Assembly: GCA_902571315.1 (NCBI GenBank)
Contig: CACGBM010000004.1
Coordinates: 1-64,000, forward strand
DNA from: Rhodospirillaceae bacterium
Lineage (GTDB): Bacteria > Pseudomonadota > Alphaproteobacteria > TMED109
Direction: 5' to 3'
DNA: 64,000 nt
How positions within the stretch are numbered: position 1 is the first letter of the stretch; every line of letters starts with the position of its first letter. Made by a program: the position numbers and the translations under genes. This document shows, piece by piece, positions 54,395 to 62,847 of this stretch. The notes below the pieces were generated by a model, which saw only the letters and a program-made list of their open reading frames with translations, searched no databases and was not told the DNA's origin.

Positions 54395-55038
54395 TTAATC
54401 ATACCTTTTAAAATTTTTACTGTAATCATAGGGAAAAATATTATACCTATACTTAAGATAGCTAATAATAAATAAAATTCAGCATTAATATTACTATTAT
54501 TAATATTAGTTCCCATGACTCCAAAAATTATAATAGGTAAATAAAAAGGCAGAGTAATAAAAGTCAAAGCTGCACCTCTTGAAGAAGAACCTAACATTAA
54601 AGCTGCAATTGGTGATCCTATTAAAGTAAATATTGGTGTAGCTAAAGTTAAACTAATAAATAAGTTTAGATTATTTTCATTATAACCTGAAAATATATAA
54701 GAACATAATGGAGCTATTAAAATTATTGGTAATCCACTAAACAGCCAGTGACTTAGGCACTTAGCATAAACTATGGTTACTAGAGGTACTCTATTAACAA
54801 TATAATAAAGCAAAGTTCCGTCATCATAATCCTCTTTATACATATGATCTAGGGCAATTAAATTTGCAAAAAGTGTAGAAATCCATATAGCCGATATAGA
54901 GACATTTAATTCTAGATATTGATTATTACCAAAGGCAAGAGGAAATATTATCAAACATAATAAAAAAAAGGAAATACTAAACCAGGCTTTATTAGAAAGA
55001 AGGTTATCTTTAAAATCTTTTTTAAAATTATGTAAAAT
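54391..55038 (-). CDS. ccmB: Haem exporter permease CcmB with probable ATT start
   Basis: Permease of the CcmAB ATPase. The first usual start is TTG at 54954, giving 187 residues; but conserved CcmB N-terminal sequence extends upstream in the same frame (LHNFKKDFKDNLLSNKAWFS then ISFFLLCLIIFP) as far as the ccmA stop. Between that TAA (55044-55042) and this sequence the only plausible initiator is ATT at 55038-55036, which yields 215 residues, the normal size. No ribosome site is near, so reinitiation after ccmA is likely. Body motifs include LANLIALDHMYKEDYDDGTL and GSPIAALMLG. Confidence 0.85.
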   Translation of the reverse strand: MLHNFKKDFKDNLLSNKAWFSISFFLLCLIIFPLAFGNNQYLELNVSISAIWISTLFANLIALDHMYKEDYDDGTLLYYIVNRVPLVTIVYAKCLSHWLFSGLPIILIAPLCSYIFSGYNENNLNLFISLTLATPIFTLIGSPIAALMLGSSSRGAALTFITLPFYLPIIIFGVMGTNINNSNINAEFYLLLAILSIGIIFFPMITVKILKGMIN

Positions 55039-55041
55039 AGG

Positions 55042-55635
55042 TTATTCAATTACTAATTCCTTAGTATTTTTAATATTTAAAGTTTTTCCTTTCTCATGTG
55101 TTGATAAAACCGCCATACCTTTATTTGCTATGTGACTTTCTATCATACCACAAATTAATTCTCTATTTTGTTCGTCCATACCTGAAAAGGGTTCATCAAG
55201 TAACCATATATTACTATTTAAAAAGTAAAGTCTTATAAAGCTTAGCTTTTTTTTTTGACCAAATGACAAAGAAGCTATAGGAGAGAATAGTAAATTAAAT
55301 AGTGAAAAAAACTTAACAACTTCATTTATACTAATTTTAGAATTATAAACCTCTTTCCAAAATTTTATGTAATCATAGACTGTATCATGTTCTTTCAAGC
55401 CAAACTTATGTCCTATGTATCCTAATTTACCCTCTACTCCTTCCCATTTTACTATTCCCTCGTAAGACAAAAGACCTGCTAAACAATGCATTAAGCTTGT
55501 CTTTCCCGTACCATTTTTACCTTTTACTATTAATAATTGCCCTTCACGAAGCTTAAATGATAATGGATTAAATATATTTATTAAATTTCTTTTGCAGGTT
55601 AATTTATCAACAGTAAGTGTAAGCTTTTTATTCAT
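55042..55635 (-). CDS. ccmA: Haem exporter ATP-binding protein CcmA
   Basis: 197 residues. Walker A is KGKNGTGKTSL, signature LSFGQKKKLSF, Walker B WLLDEPFSGMD and the switch His is in VLSTHEKG; all catalytic residues are present. CcmAB uses ATP to release holo-CcmE from CcmC. First gene of the ccmABCDEFGHI operon, six bases after the phenylacetate-CoA ligase-like gene. The stop TAA is in frame with ccmB. Confidence 0.93.
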   Translation of the reverse strand: MNKKLTLTVDKLTCKRNLINIFNPLSFKLREGQLLIVKGKNGTGKTSLMHCLAGLLSYEGIVKWEGVEGKLGYIGHKFGLKEHDTVYDYIKFWKEVYNSKISINEVVKFFSLFNLLFSPIASLSFGQKKKLSFIRLYFLNSNIWLLDEPFSGMDEQNRELICGMIESHIANKGMAVLSTHEKGKTLNIKNTKELVIE

Positions 55636-55641
55636 GTAAGC

Positions 55642-56907
55642 TTAATTATTATTTCTCTTATCTTCTATTACCAAGCCATCATTTGCTATGGTACCTTTCT
55701 CAACAAAATTAACTCTAGTATTTAATTTAAATTGACTTTTAAAAAAAGTCTGAATTTCATCTTTTTTGATACTTTTTTCATTTTTTACTTCACATACTAA
55801 AACAGGATAATCCAAAAAATCTTTACTTTCTATAACAAACCTTGCTTTAACTATTTCTGCAAAATTACTGGTTAACTTATGTATTTGTTCTGGCGTAATA
55901 AAAATACCTTTCACCTTTGTAGATTGGTCTGCCCTACCCATCCATCCTTTTATTCTCAGATTAGTCCTACCACATGGACTAGGAACATCTATTATTGCTG
56001 ATAAATCTCCCGTAGCTAATCTAATCATAGGATAAGAACTATTTAGTTTTGTAACTACTATCTCTCCTACCTCACCTTTTTTAACTTGCTGATTAGAGCC
56101 TGGCTTTACAATCTCAAGAATAATATTTTCTTCTACTATCATTCCATTGTTAACTTCATAATTATGATCTTTACTTTCATATGCAATACAACCTACTTCT
56201 GCTGTCCCATACATTTGCAATGGAACAATTTTATATTTTTCTTTAAAATACTTTCTTAAATCGTTTGGGAAAGGTTCTGCTCCAACTAATGCATTTTTTA
56301 AAAAGGATATATCTATATTTTTATCAGCAATTTTATCTAAAATAATTTTTAAAAAAGAGGGAGTCCCTATATAAAAATTTGGCTTAACCGCTCTTATAGT
56401 TTCTATTTGTAAATCGGTATTTCCAATACCTCCAGGCAAAACTGAACAACCAAAATTTATAGCCGAGTTACCAATCATAATACCCGCTGGTCCTAAATGA
56501 TATGAAAAAGTATTATAAACCAGATCTCCTTTTCTCAAACCTGCTGCATACAAACAACTTGACATATTCCAAAAGTCGCCTTTTTCTCCAGGTTCATAAA
56601 TTGGTCCTGGAGAAGCAAACATATAAGCATACTCACTCGTGTCCTTGATATTAAAACCAGCATATGGAAAGTTAGCTTTCTGCATCTCTATAAGACTACT
56701 TTTTCTAGTTATAGGAATATTATTTAAATCTTCTCTGGTATGTATTTTTTCAAGATCAACTTCATTTAACCTTTTTTTCCAGCCAACTGATTTTTCAGTT
56801 ATTTGTTTTAATTTTAAGCCAATATCTTTAAATAAAAATTGCTCTCTTATTGCAGGATCTAGAGTTTCATTTTCATTAAAAAAATTTTTAGCACTAATTT
56901 TTTTCAT
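55642..56907 (-). CDS. Phenylacetate-CoA ligase-like (PaaK family) protein with altered P-loop
   Basis: 421 residues from the ATG at 56907, which overlaps the livF stop as ATGA. The fold is that of PaaK: MQMYGTAEVGCIAYES is the A5 motif region, RLATGDLS and the C-terminal GWMGRADQSTKVKGIFITPE are present. The usual ATP P-loop SSGTTG is replaced by FASPGPIYEPGEKG. This SPGPIYEP form marks a subfamily found beside Liv-type transporter genes. It may form the CoA thioester of the imported acid. The substrate is unknown. Confidence 0.8.
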   Translation of the reverse strand: MKKISAKNFFNENETLDPAIREQFLFKDIGLKLKQITEKSVGWKKRLNEVDLEKIHTREDLNNIPITRKSSLIEMQKANFPYAGFNIKDTSEYAYMFASPGPIYEPGEKGDFWNMSSCLYAAGLRKGDLVYNTFSYHLGPAGIMIGNSAINFGCSVLPGGIGNTDLQIETIRAVKPNFYIGTPSFLKIILDKIADKNIDISFLKNALVGAEPFPNDLRKYFKEKYKIVPLQMYGTAEVGCIAYESKDHNYEVNNGMIVEENIILEIVKPGSNQQVKKGEVGEIVVTKLNSSYPMIRLATGDLSAIIDVPSPCGRTNLRIKGWMGRADQSTKVKGIFITPEQIHKLTSNFAEIVKARFVIESKDFLDYPVLVCEVKNEKSIKKDEIQTFFKSQFKLNTRVNFVEKGTIANDGLVIEDKRNNN

Positions 56908-57689
56908 AACCAACGTTTTCTTCTTTTGTATGATTTTAAATTTTTAAATGATTTTCTTTTGTCATTTCCTCCACCTAAATAAAACTCCTTAACATCTTCA
57001 TTCTCGATTAAATCAGCAGATTTTCCTTCCATAACTATTTTACCATTTTCCATAATATAAGAACGAGAAGATAAAGTAAGTGCTAACCTAGCATTCTGCT
57101 CTACCAATAAAATAGTAATGCCTAATTCTTTATTAAGTTTCCTAATTATATCAAAAACCTCTTTAACAAGCATGGGAGAGAGGCCCATTGACGGTTCATC
57201 CATTAATATAATTTTAGGTTTAGCCATTAAGGCCCTTCCTATTGCAAGCATCTGTTGTTCACCTCCAGAGAGATAACCTGATAAACCTTTTCTTTCTCTT
57301 AGCCTAGGAAAGAAATTCATTACCTCTTCAATATCACTTTTAATCATTTTTCTATCACTTCTAGTATGTGCTCCAAGTCTCAAATTTTCCTCTATAGTCA
57401 TATCTGCAATACATCTTCTTCCTTCCATTACTTGAAAGATTCCATTTTTTACTATTTCAGAAGGGTTAGTTCTTGTAATATTCTTCCCTTCAAAAAGTAT
57501 ATCGCCTTTAGTAGTTTCACCATCCTCAGTTTTTAATAAACCGGATATAGATTTTAATGTAGTTGATTTTCCTGCGCCATTTGCTCCTAGAAGAGAAACT
57601 ATTTCTCCCTTATTAACTTCAAGACTTAGCCCTTTAATAACCAATACAACTTCATTGTATACTACTTCAATATTTTTTATTTTTAGCAT
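56904..57689 (-). CDS. livF: Liv-type ABC transporter ATP-binding protein
   Basis: 261 residues from the ATG at 57689; the upstream in-frame ATG at 57722 would overlap livK with no homology. Walker A LGANGAGKST, signature YLSGGEQQMLAIGRALM, Walker B ILMDEPSMGLSP, VEQNARLAL replaces the usual His with Gln as LivF often does. It pairs with LivG (62847). It powers import of amino acids or other carboxylates. Confidence 0.9.
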   Translation of the reverse strand: MLKIKNIEVVYNEVVLVIKGLSLEVNKGEIVSLLGANGAGKSTTLKSISGLLKTEDGETTKGDILFEGKNITRTNPSEIVKNGIFQVMEGRRCIADMTIEENLRLGAHTRSDRKMIKSDIEEVMNFFPRLRERKGLSGYLSGGEQQMLAIGRALMAKPKIILMDEPSMGLSPMLVKEVFDIIRKLNKELGITILLVEQNARLALTLSSRSYIMENGKIVMEGKSADLIENEDVKEFYLGGGNDKRKSFKNLKSYKRRKRWL

Positions 57690-57706
57690 TACATAAAAAT
57701 AAGTTT

Positions 57707-58996
57707 TTAATAACCTCTCCACTCAGATCTTCTAGGAAGAGAAATTTGATCAGCTTTTACCAATTGAATAGTTTTTTCTTTCATTAGTTTGTCAACACTA
57801 TTCTTATCTGTGGGACCATTTACTTTAACCATATAAATTGGAACTTCCATTAAACCTCTATGATCATCATTTTTCCACGTTGACGGCAAACATACGCCTT
57901 TTAGACCCTCAGGTGACCAATTTTCATTTTTATACATTGCATTTCGGATACTTTCTCCATTTAAGTCTCCTTCTTTCATTGCAACCTTCATTGCTTCAGC
58001 AATATAAAACATTGAACAAACCGCTGAAATATAATGTACTGACCTGTATTGGTCTTTACTTCCAGACATTGAAGAAATATTTTTTATTAACTCCATTCCT
58101 TCGGCCTCATCTCCCCATACGGAACTAGTTCTTACTGCAAAGACAATTCCATCAGCTGCTTTACCAGATGCCTTTATCACTGTTTCATCGACTCCCCACA
58201 CATTCGTCATAAACTGCACCTCAGCTCCAACAGTTTTACATGCCTTTAAAAGTGCTGTTGTAGAGTTAGAGGAGTTAGCTAAATATGCGTAATTAGCTTC
58301 AATCTGCTTTAAAGTAAGGCACTGTGCAGTAAAATCACCGGGAGCTAATGTATAATTTATAACTGATAAAACCTCAAAACCTAATTCTTGAGCGTACTCT
58401 CGACATGCTTGCTTTGGCGCATTAGGATATGGATGGTTGTCGCCCATATGAACAAATTTAGGTTTACCACTTTTTCCTAGGTTGTTCCAATCTTTTAGTG
58501 CCCAAGTTAATAGGCCTCTACATGCATCAGAATATGAAGGACCATAAAAAAAATTATATGGAGCTGCTTTAAAAGAATTGGGCGCTTTACCTGTAGGGTC
58601 AGTTAGTTGTCCAGCATAAGAACCTGAAAAAAAAGGAATTTTGTCTCTTGCAATCGTTTCCATGAGCGCTTCAGTGTCTGCTGTTCCCCAACCTATTACA
58701 GTTATGACCTTAAGTCTAGACTTCCATCTTTTATAGGTAGCTACTGCCCTTGGAGCCTTATAACTATAATCTACAGTGTCTACTCTAATTTTTCTATTAT
58801 TAATTCCACCGTTTTTGTTTATCCACTTTATTGCATCAATATGCCCTTGACCAAAAGGCTTACCTACACTTGAGGTTGGGCCTGTAAAATCAACCAGTTG
58901 TCCGACAGGTATATCGTTAGATATTATATTTTTTGAAAATGAAAACCCTAAAATAAAAATTATAGTAAAAAAAAATTTTAAAAAGTATTTTGACAT
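57707..58996 (-). CDS. livK: Liv-type ABC transporter substrate-binding protein
   Basis: A 429-residue periplasmic protein with a signal peptide (about 1-26, IIFILGFSFSKNIIS). The mature part begins with IPVGQLVDFTGPTSSVGKPF, a Peripla_BP_6 opening, and includes GGINNRKIRVDTVDY, FSGSYAGQLTD and GDNHPYPNAP. The ligand is not readable; this subgroup accompanies PaaK-like ligases and may bind aromatic or aliphatic acids rather than leucine. Confidence 0.88.
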   Translation of the reverse strand: MSKYFLKFFFTIIFILGFSFSKNIISNDIPVGQLVDFTGPTSSVGKPFGQGHIDAIKWINKNGGINNRKIRVDTVDYSYKAPRAVATYKRWKSRLKVITVIGWGTADTEALMETIARDKIPFFSGSYAGQLTDPTGKAPNSFKAAPYNFFYGPSYSDACRGLLTWALKDWNNLGKSGKPKFVHMGDNHPYPNAPKQACREYAQELGFEVLSVINYTLAPGDFTAQCLTLKQIEANYAYLANSSNSTTALLKACKTVGAEVQFMTNVWGVDETVIKASGKAADGIVFAVRTSSVWGDEAEGMELIKNISSMSGSKDQYRSVHYISAVCSMFYIAEAMKVAMKEGDLNGESIRNAMYKNENWSPEGLKGVCLPSTWKNDDHRGLMEVPIYMVKVNGPTDKNSVDKLMKEKTIQLVKADQISLPRRSEWRGY

Positions 58997-59012
58997 AATT
59001 GCCTCCTGTAAC

Positions 59013-60087
59013 CTAATATGAAAAAGGATATAATTTAAACCATGCTCTAATTTGTCCCCAACGATAGGCTAATCCATTAGGCTCAAAAATCAAGAATAAT
59101 ATTATCACTAAACCTATGGAAGCCTCTTTAATAAAAGGTATAGCTTCTGATAAAGATAAAGCACTATCTATTGAGGTACCTGCTAAAGATCTTGTCAACC
59201 AATCCATAATTTCTGGTAATAAAACCATAAATGCAGCGCCCATAATAGATCCTCTAATTGAACCGAGCCCTCCTATTATAATCATAGCTAAAAAAGTAAT
59301 AGACAATTGAATATTAAATTCCTCTATTGATACAAAGTTCAAATAATGACCATAAAGTGCCCCCCCTAAACCAGCAAAAAAAGATGAGATTCCAAATGAA
59401 AGAATTCTATACTTTGTAAGATTAATTCCCATCATTTCTGCTGACAAATAATGGTCTCTAACTGCCAAAAATGCTCTACCGTCCTTAGTTCTTAATATAT
59501 TAGTTGCTAAAATAAAGCTAATCACTACCCAAAATAAAACTATAAAAAAGTATTTAGTATCTGTATCGAAAAAAGTTCCAAAAATTTTAAGAGGCTCAGC
59601 TGAAGCTCCATCTACGCCACCCGTAAACCAAGAAGCTCTTGAAAAAAAATCTTCCATTATAAACTGTGCGGCTAGGGTTGCTATTGCTAAATAAAGTCCT
59701 TTTACTCTTGCAGCAGGAATTCCAAAAAGTAGTCCTATTAATGCAGTTAATATTGCTGCTAAAGGTATACAGAAAAACACGGGAATAGAAAAGTTGTTAT
59801 TTAACCAAGCAGAGGCAAAAGCACCAAAACCAAAAAAAACTGCATGACCCACTGATATTTGTCCAGTAAAACCTACTAAAATATTCAATCCTAAAGCAGC
59901 AATTCCATAAAAACCAATATAGATTAATAAAGAAATAAGATAAGAATCTAAAAATAAGGGAGATAACGCTAAAACAAGAATTCCTAAACATGTTAAATAT
60001 AAGCCCTTTTTTATCATCAAACATAGACATATCTTTATGATAAGAGGTTCTAAAGTCTCCACAAGGTCTGCTGTTTTTCAAATTCAT
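59013..60087 (-). CDS. livM: Liv-type ABC transporter permease LivM, frameshifted near its N-terminus
   Basis: Membrane permease with about nine helices; EAA-type loop GAAFMVLLPEIMD and LNILVGFTGQISVGHAVFFG are clear. From GTG 60062 the open frame has 349 residues, but its first 20 residues match nothing. Translation should begin at ATG 60087, two bases after livH, giving MNLKNSRPCGDFRTSYHKDM, the soluble lead of this LivM subgroup (CGxFxxxYxxDM). That frame is separated from the permease by one extra base in the A6 run at 60007-60012. Removal of one A gives DKKG-LYLTCLG and a 357-residue protein. An internal ATG (60017) could provide a shortened LivM. Confidence 0.8.
60007..60012 (-). other. 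A6 run at the livM frame change
   Basis: On the minus strand GAT-AAAAAA-GGG. With six A residues the frame beginning at 60087 goes on to out-of-frame codons; with five it enters the permease frame. A one-base homopolymer difference, opposite in sign to that in tviB. Confidence 0.6.
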
Positions 60088-60089
60088 TT

Positions 60090-60989
60090 TTATACTCTTT
60101 CAATATCTTTAGTGCCAAAAAAACCATATGGTTTTATCATAAGAATTATGATTAATGCGTAGAATGGTGCTATTCTAATTAAATTACCAATATTAAAAAA
60201 TTGTACATCTAAGTAATGTGCTAAATGTTCCAGTAAACCTATAACTAAACCACCAAGAATTGCTCCTAAAACTGAGTCTAAACCTCCTAAAATTACTGCG
60301 GGAAATACTTTTATGCCCATAAAAGCTATACCAGAAGATATTCCATTTACAATTCCGAATACAACTCCTGCCACTGCAGAAACCATAGCTGATATAGCCC
60401 ATGCAGCCGCAAAAACCTGTTTAATAGATACTCCTAAAGACTGTGCAGCCTGCTGATCAAAAGCAGTCGCTCTCATAGCCAAACCAAGCTTAGATTTTTT
60501 AAAAAATAGAGCAAAACTTATCATAATAAAAATGCTAATCAAACCACTCATTAAATATGCCGTTTGCACATTTAAACCAAATATATTTAAACTCTCAGCA
60601 CTAAAAATTTGTGGAAAAGGCTCAGTGAATACTCCAAACATCCAATTCATAATTGCTTGAAAAAAAATTGATAATCCAATAGTTACCATAATAATTGAAA
60701 TTATTGGTTCGCCTATCAATGGTTTTAAAATTATAACTTGCACTAAGATACCAAACAAAATCATAAATAATAAAGTTAATAAAAAGGCCATATAAAATGG
60801 TAAAGAAAACTTTGCTAGTAACCACCAACAAGCCCAAGCACCAACTAATAAGAATTCACCTTGAGCAAAGTTTACAACTTGGCTAGATTTATAAATTAGA
60901 ACAAATGACATTGCTACTACTCCATATAGCAAACCTATAATAAAACCGTTAACCAATAATTGAATTAAAAAGTCAAATGCCATCAACAT
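60090..60989 (-). CDS. livH: Liv-type ABC transporter permease LivH
   Basis: 299 residues with about eight helices: IYKSSQVVNFAQGEFLLVGA near the N-terminus, LGLAMRATAFDQQAAQSLGV on the coupling loop (EAA-type) and FPAVILGGLDSVLGAILGGL. Pairs with LivM to form the membrane channel. Its start codon overlaps the acyl-CoA ligase gene by 17 bases; MLMAFDF or MAFDF could be the true start. Confidence 0.92.
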   Translation of the reverse strand: MLMAFDFLIQLLVNGFIIGLLYGVVAMSFVLIYKSSQVVNFAQGEFLLVGAWACWWLLAKFSLPFYMAFLLTLLFMILFGILVQVIILKPLIGEPIISIIMVTIGLSIFFQAIMNWMFGVFTEPFPQIFSAESLNIFGLNVQTAYLMSGLISIFIMISFALFFKKSKLGLAMRATAFDQQAAQSLGVSIKQVFAAAWAISAMVSAVAGVVFGIVNGISSGIAFMGIKVFPAVILGGLDSVLGAILGGLVIGLLEHLAHYLDVQFFNIGNLIRIAPFYALIIILMIKPYGFFGTKDIERV

Positions 60990-62847
60990 ACTCCATGTTT
61001 ATAATATTTAGTTTTGTATTGATTTTTTGAGTTCCTCCATCTTGTAATTTTATAGTGGTATTAATATGTATATTTTGCTTATCTCCATATATAGCTCCTA
61101 TTATATCTGAATACTTTTTTATTACAAAATTTCTTCTTAATTTTTTAGTTCTAGTAAGTTCGTCATCATCAGCATCAAACTCTTTATAGAGAAGAACAAA
61201 CTTTTTTATTCTTTGTTTTTCTGGCAATGTAGTATTCACTTTCTTAGTTTCACTTGTTATCAAATTTTCGATTTCTTTCTTATTTGCCAAATCAGAATAC
61301 GTAGTAAAGCCTATTCTTTTGTTTTCTGCCCATTTTGAAAGAACAGAATACCTTATACATATAATTGCTGATAAATAATTTTTACCAGCACCTATAACAG
61401 CAGCCTCAGCGATATAAGAAGAAAACTTTAGCTTATTTTCTATATATTGAGGAGAATATCTAAGATTTTGTGCAGTGTAAGATAAATCAGACATTCTATC
61501 AATTACTACTAAATGACCTTTTTTATTAGTGTAGCCTGCATCTCCAGTAAAAAACCAACCATTAGATAGAAATTCTTCATTAACGTTTAAATACCCTTGC
61601 ATACAGTTTTTATTTTTAACTTTTATTTCTCCTATACCTTCTTTATCTGGTTTGTCTATCTCTACTCTTACTGTATCAAAAGGAAAACCTACAGAATCAT
61701 AATCAATATCATCTTTTCTATGAATTGTATATGCGCCTATTTGTTCAGTTTGCCCATACAATTGCCTTAGGGGTATACCTATATTAACAAAAAATTTAAA
61801 TGTATCAGGACCTAATGCGGCCCCTCCAGTGGCAGCTGACTTTACATAAGATAAACCCAATTGGTCTCTAAGCCATTTATTTATGAGAAATTCACACAAA
61901 AGTTTAATCATAGAATTACTTTTTAATGACATTAATTGCATAGAAAGATTATAAATAGCTCTTTTCAATAATGAAGCATCCATAATCTTAGACCTTATGT
62001 CAGCAGCCATTTGTTCCCATACTCTTGGACCAAATAATATAAATGTTGGACCAATCTCTCTGAGATCATCAAATAATGTTTCAGCCTCTTCAACGAAGTT
62101 TACCTTCATTCTACTAATACACCATTTCGCTACTGCATAGGTTTGTTCCATAATCCAAGGCATGGGTAAAACTGAAACATATTCATCACTACTATTTTTT
62201 GGATCTGCAGATAAATAACTTTTTGCATGATTTAATAAAGACTTGTGGCTTATCATAGCTAATTTAGGGTTAGCCGTAGTTCCAGATGTAGGGCAATATA
62301 TACAAACATCATCTTCATTAATATTTTCAAGTAATCTATTAAAGAAATTAGTTTTATTTTTTTTAAACTCATTACCAACTTTTAATAAGTTTTTATAGGA
62401 GACTAGTCTTTTATCATCATATTTATTCATTCCTTTAGGTTCATCATAAATTATCAAATCTATTTTTGTTTTTGAGTCTGCTATAGACATAATTTTATCT
62501 GCCTGTTCCTCATCTTCTACAAAAACAACACTGCAATTTGAGTGATCAACAAGATAAATAATTTCACTTTCTAAAGCATCAGAATAAATGCCTAAGGGAA
62601 TATTGCCTAAAGATTGAATAGAGATTTCTGCTAGTATCCACCTTGGAGTATTATTACCCAATATAGCTACAGTATTTTTCCCAGTTATTCCTTTAGAGTA
62701 TAAACCTAGTGTAATATTTTCTATTTCTTCTAAACACTGTTTCCAATCTTTAGTTTTCCAAACTCCAAACTTTTTTTCTCTAATAGCAATGTCTTTAGGA
62801 AAATTTTTAGCGTTGCTTTTTATATAATGTGGAATTGTATGAGTCAT
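60973..62847 (-). CDS. AMP-dependent acyl-CoA synthetase (long-chain type)
   Basis: 624 residues, ANL superfamily. The P-loop is YCPTSGTTANPKLAMISHKS (about 188-207), then LRQLYGQTEQIGAY (A5), WFFTGDAGYTNKKGHLVVID (A7/A8) and DMSDLSYTAQNLRYSPQYIE-like hinge (here RMSDLSYTAQ). Ligates a carboxylic acid to CoA. It lies between livG and livH with one-base and 17-base overlaps, so its substrate is probably the imported compound. Length matches long-chain FadD/FAA types in such clusters. Confidence 0.88.
   Translation of the reverse strand: MTHTIPHYIKSNAKNFPKDIAIREKKFGVWKTKDWKQCLEEIENITLGLYSKGITGKNTVAILGNNTPRWILAEISIQSLGNIPLGIYSDALESEIIYLVDHSNCSVVFVEDEEQADKIMSIADSKTKIDLIIYDEPKGMNKYDDKRLVSYKNLLKVGNEFKKNKTNFFNRLLENINEDDVCIYCPTSGTTANPKLAMISHKSLLNHAKSYLSADPKNSSDEYVSVLPMPWIMEQTYAVAKWCISRMKVNFVEEAETLFDDLREIGPTFILFGPRVWEQMAADIRSKIMDASLLKRAIYNLSMQLMSLKSNSMIKLLCEFLINKWLRDQLGLSYVKSAATGGAALGPDTFKFFVNIGIPLRQLYGQTEQIGAYTIHRKDDIDYDSVGFPFDTVRVEIDKPDKEGIGEIKVKNKNCMQGYLNVNEEFLSNGWFFTGDAGYTNKKGHLVVIDRMSDLSYTAQNLRYSPQYIENKLKFSSYIAEAAVIGAGKNYLSAIICIRYSVLSKWAENKRIGFTTYSDLANKKEIENLITSETKKVNTTLPEKQRIKKFVLLYKEFDADDDELTRTKKLRRNFVIKKYSDIIGAIYGDKQNIHINTTIKLQDGGTQKINTKLNIINMEYVDGI

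Noticed and set aside
59797-60087. 96-residue frame overlapping livM treated as its own gene
   Set aside because: Only the first 28 residues look real (livM lead); the rest is an out-of-frame Cys/Phe-rich shadow of the permease.
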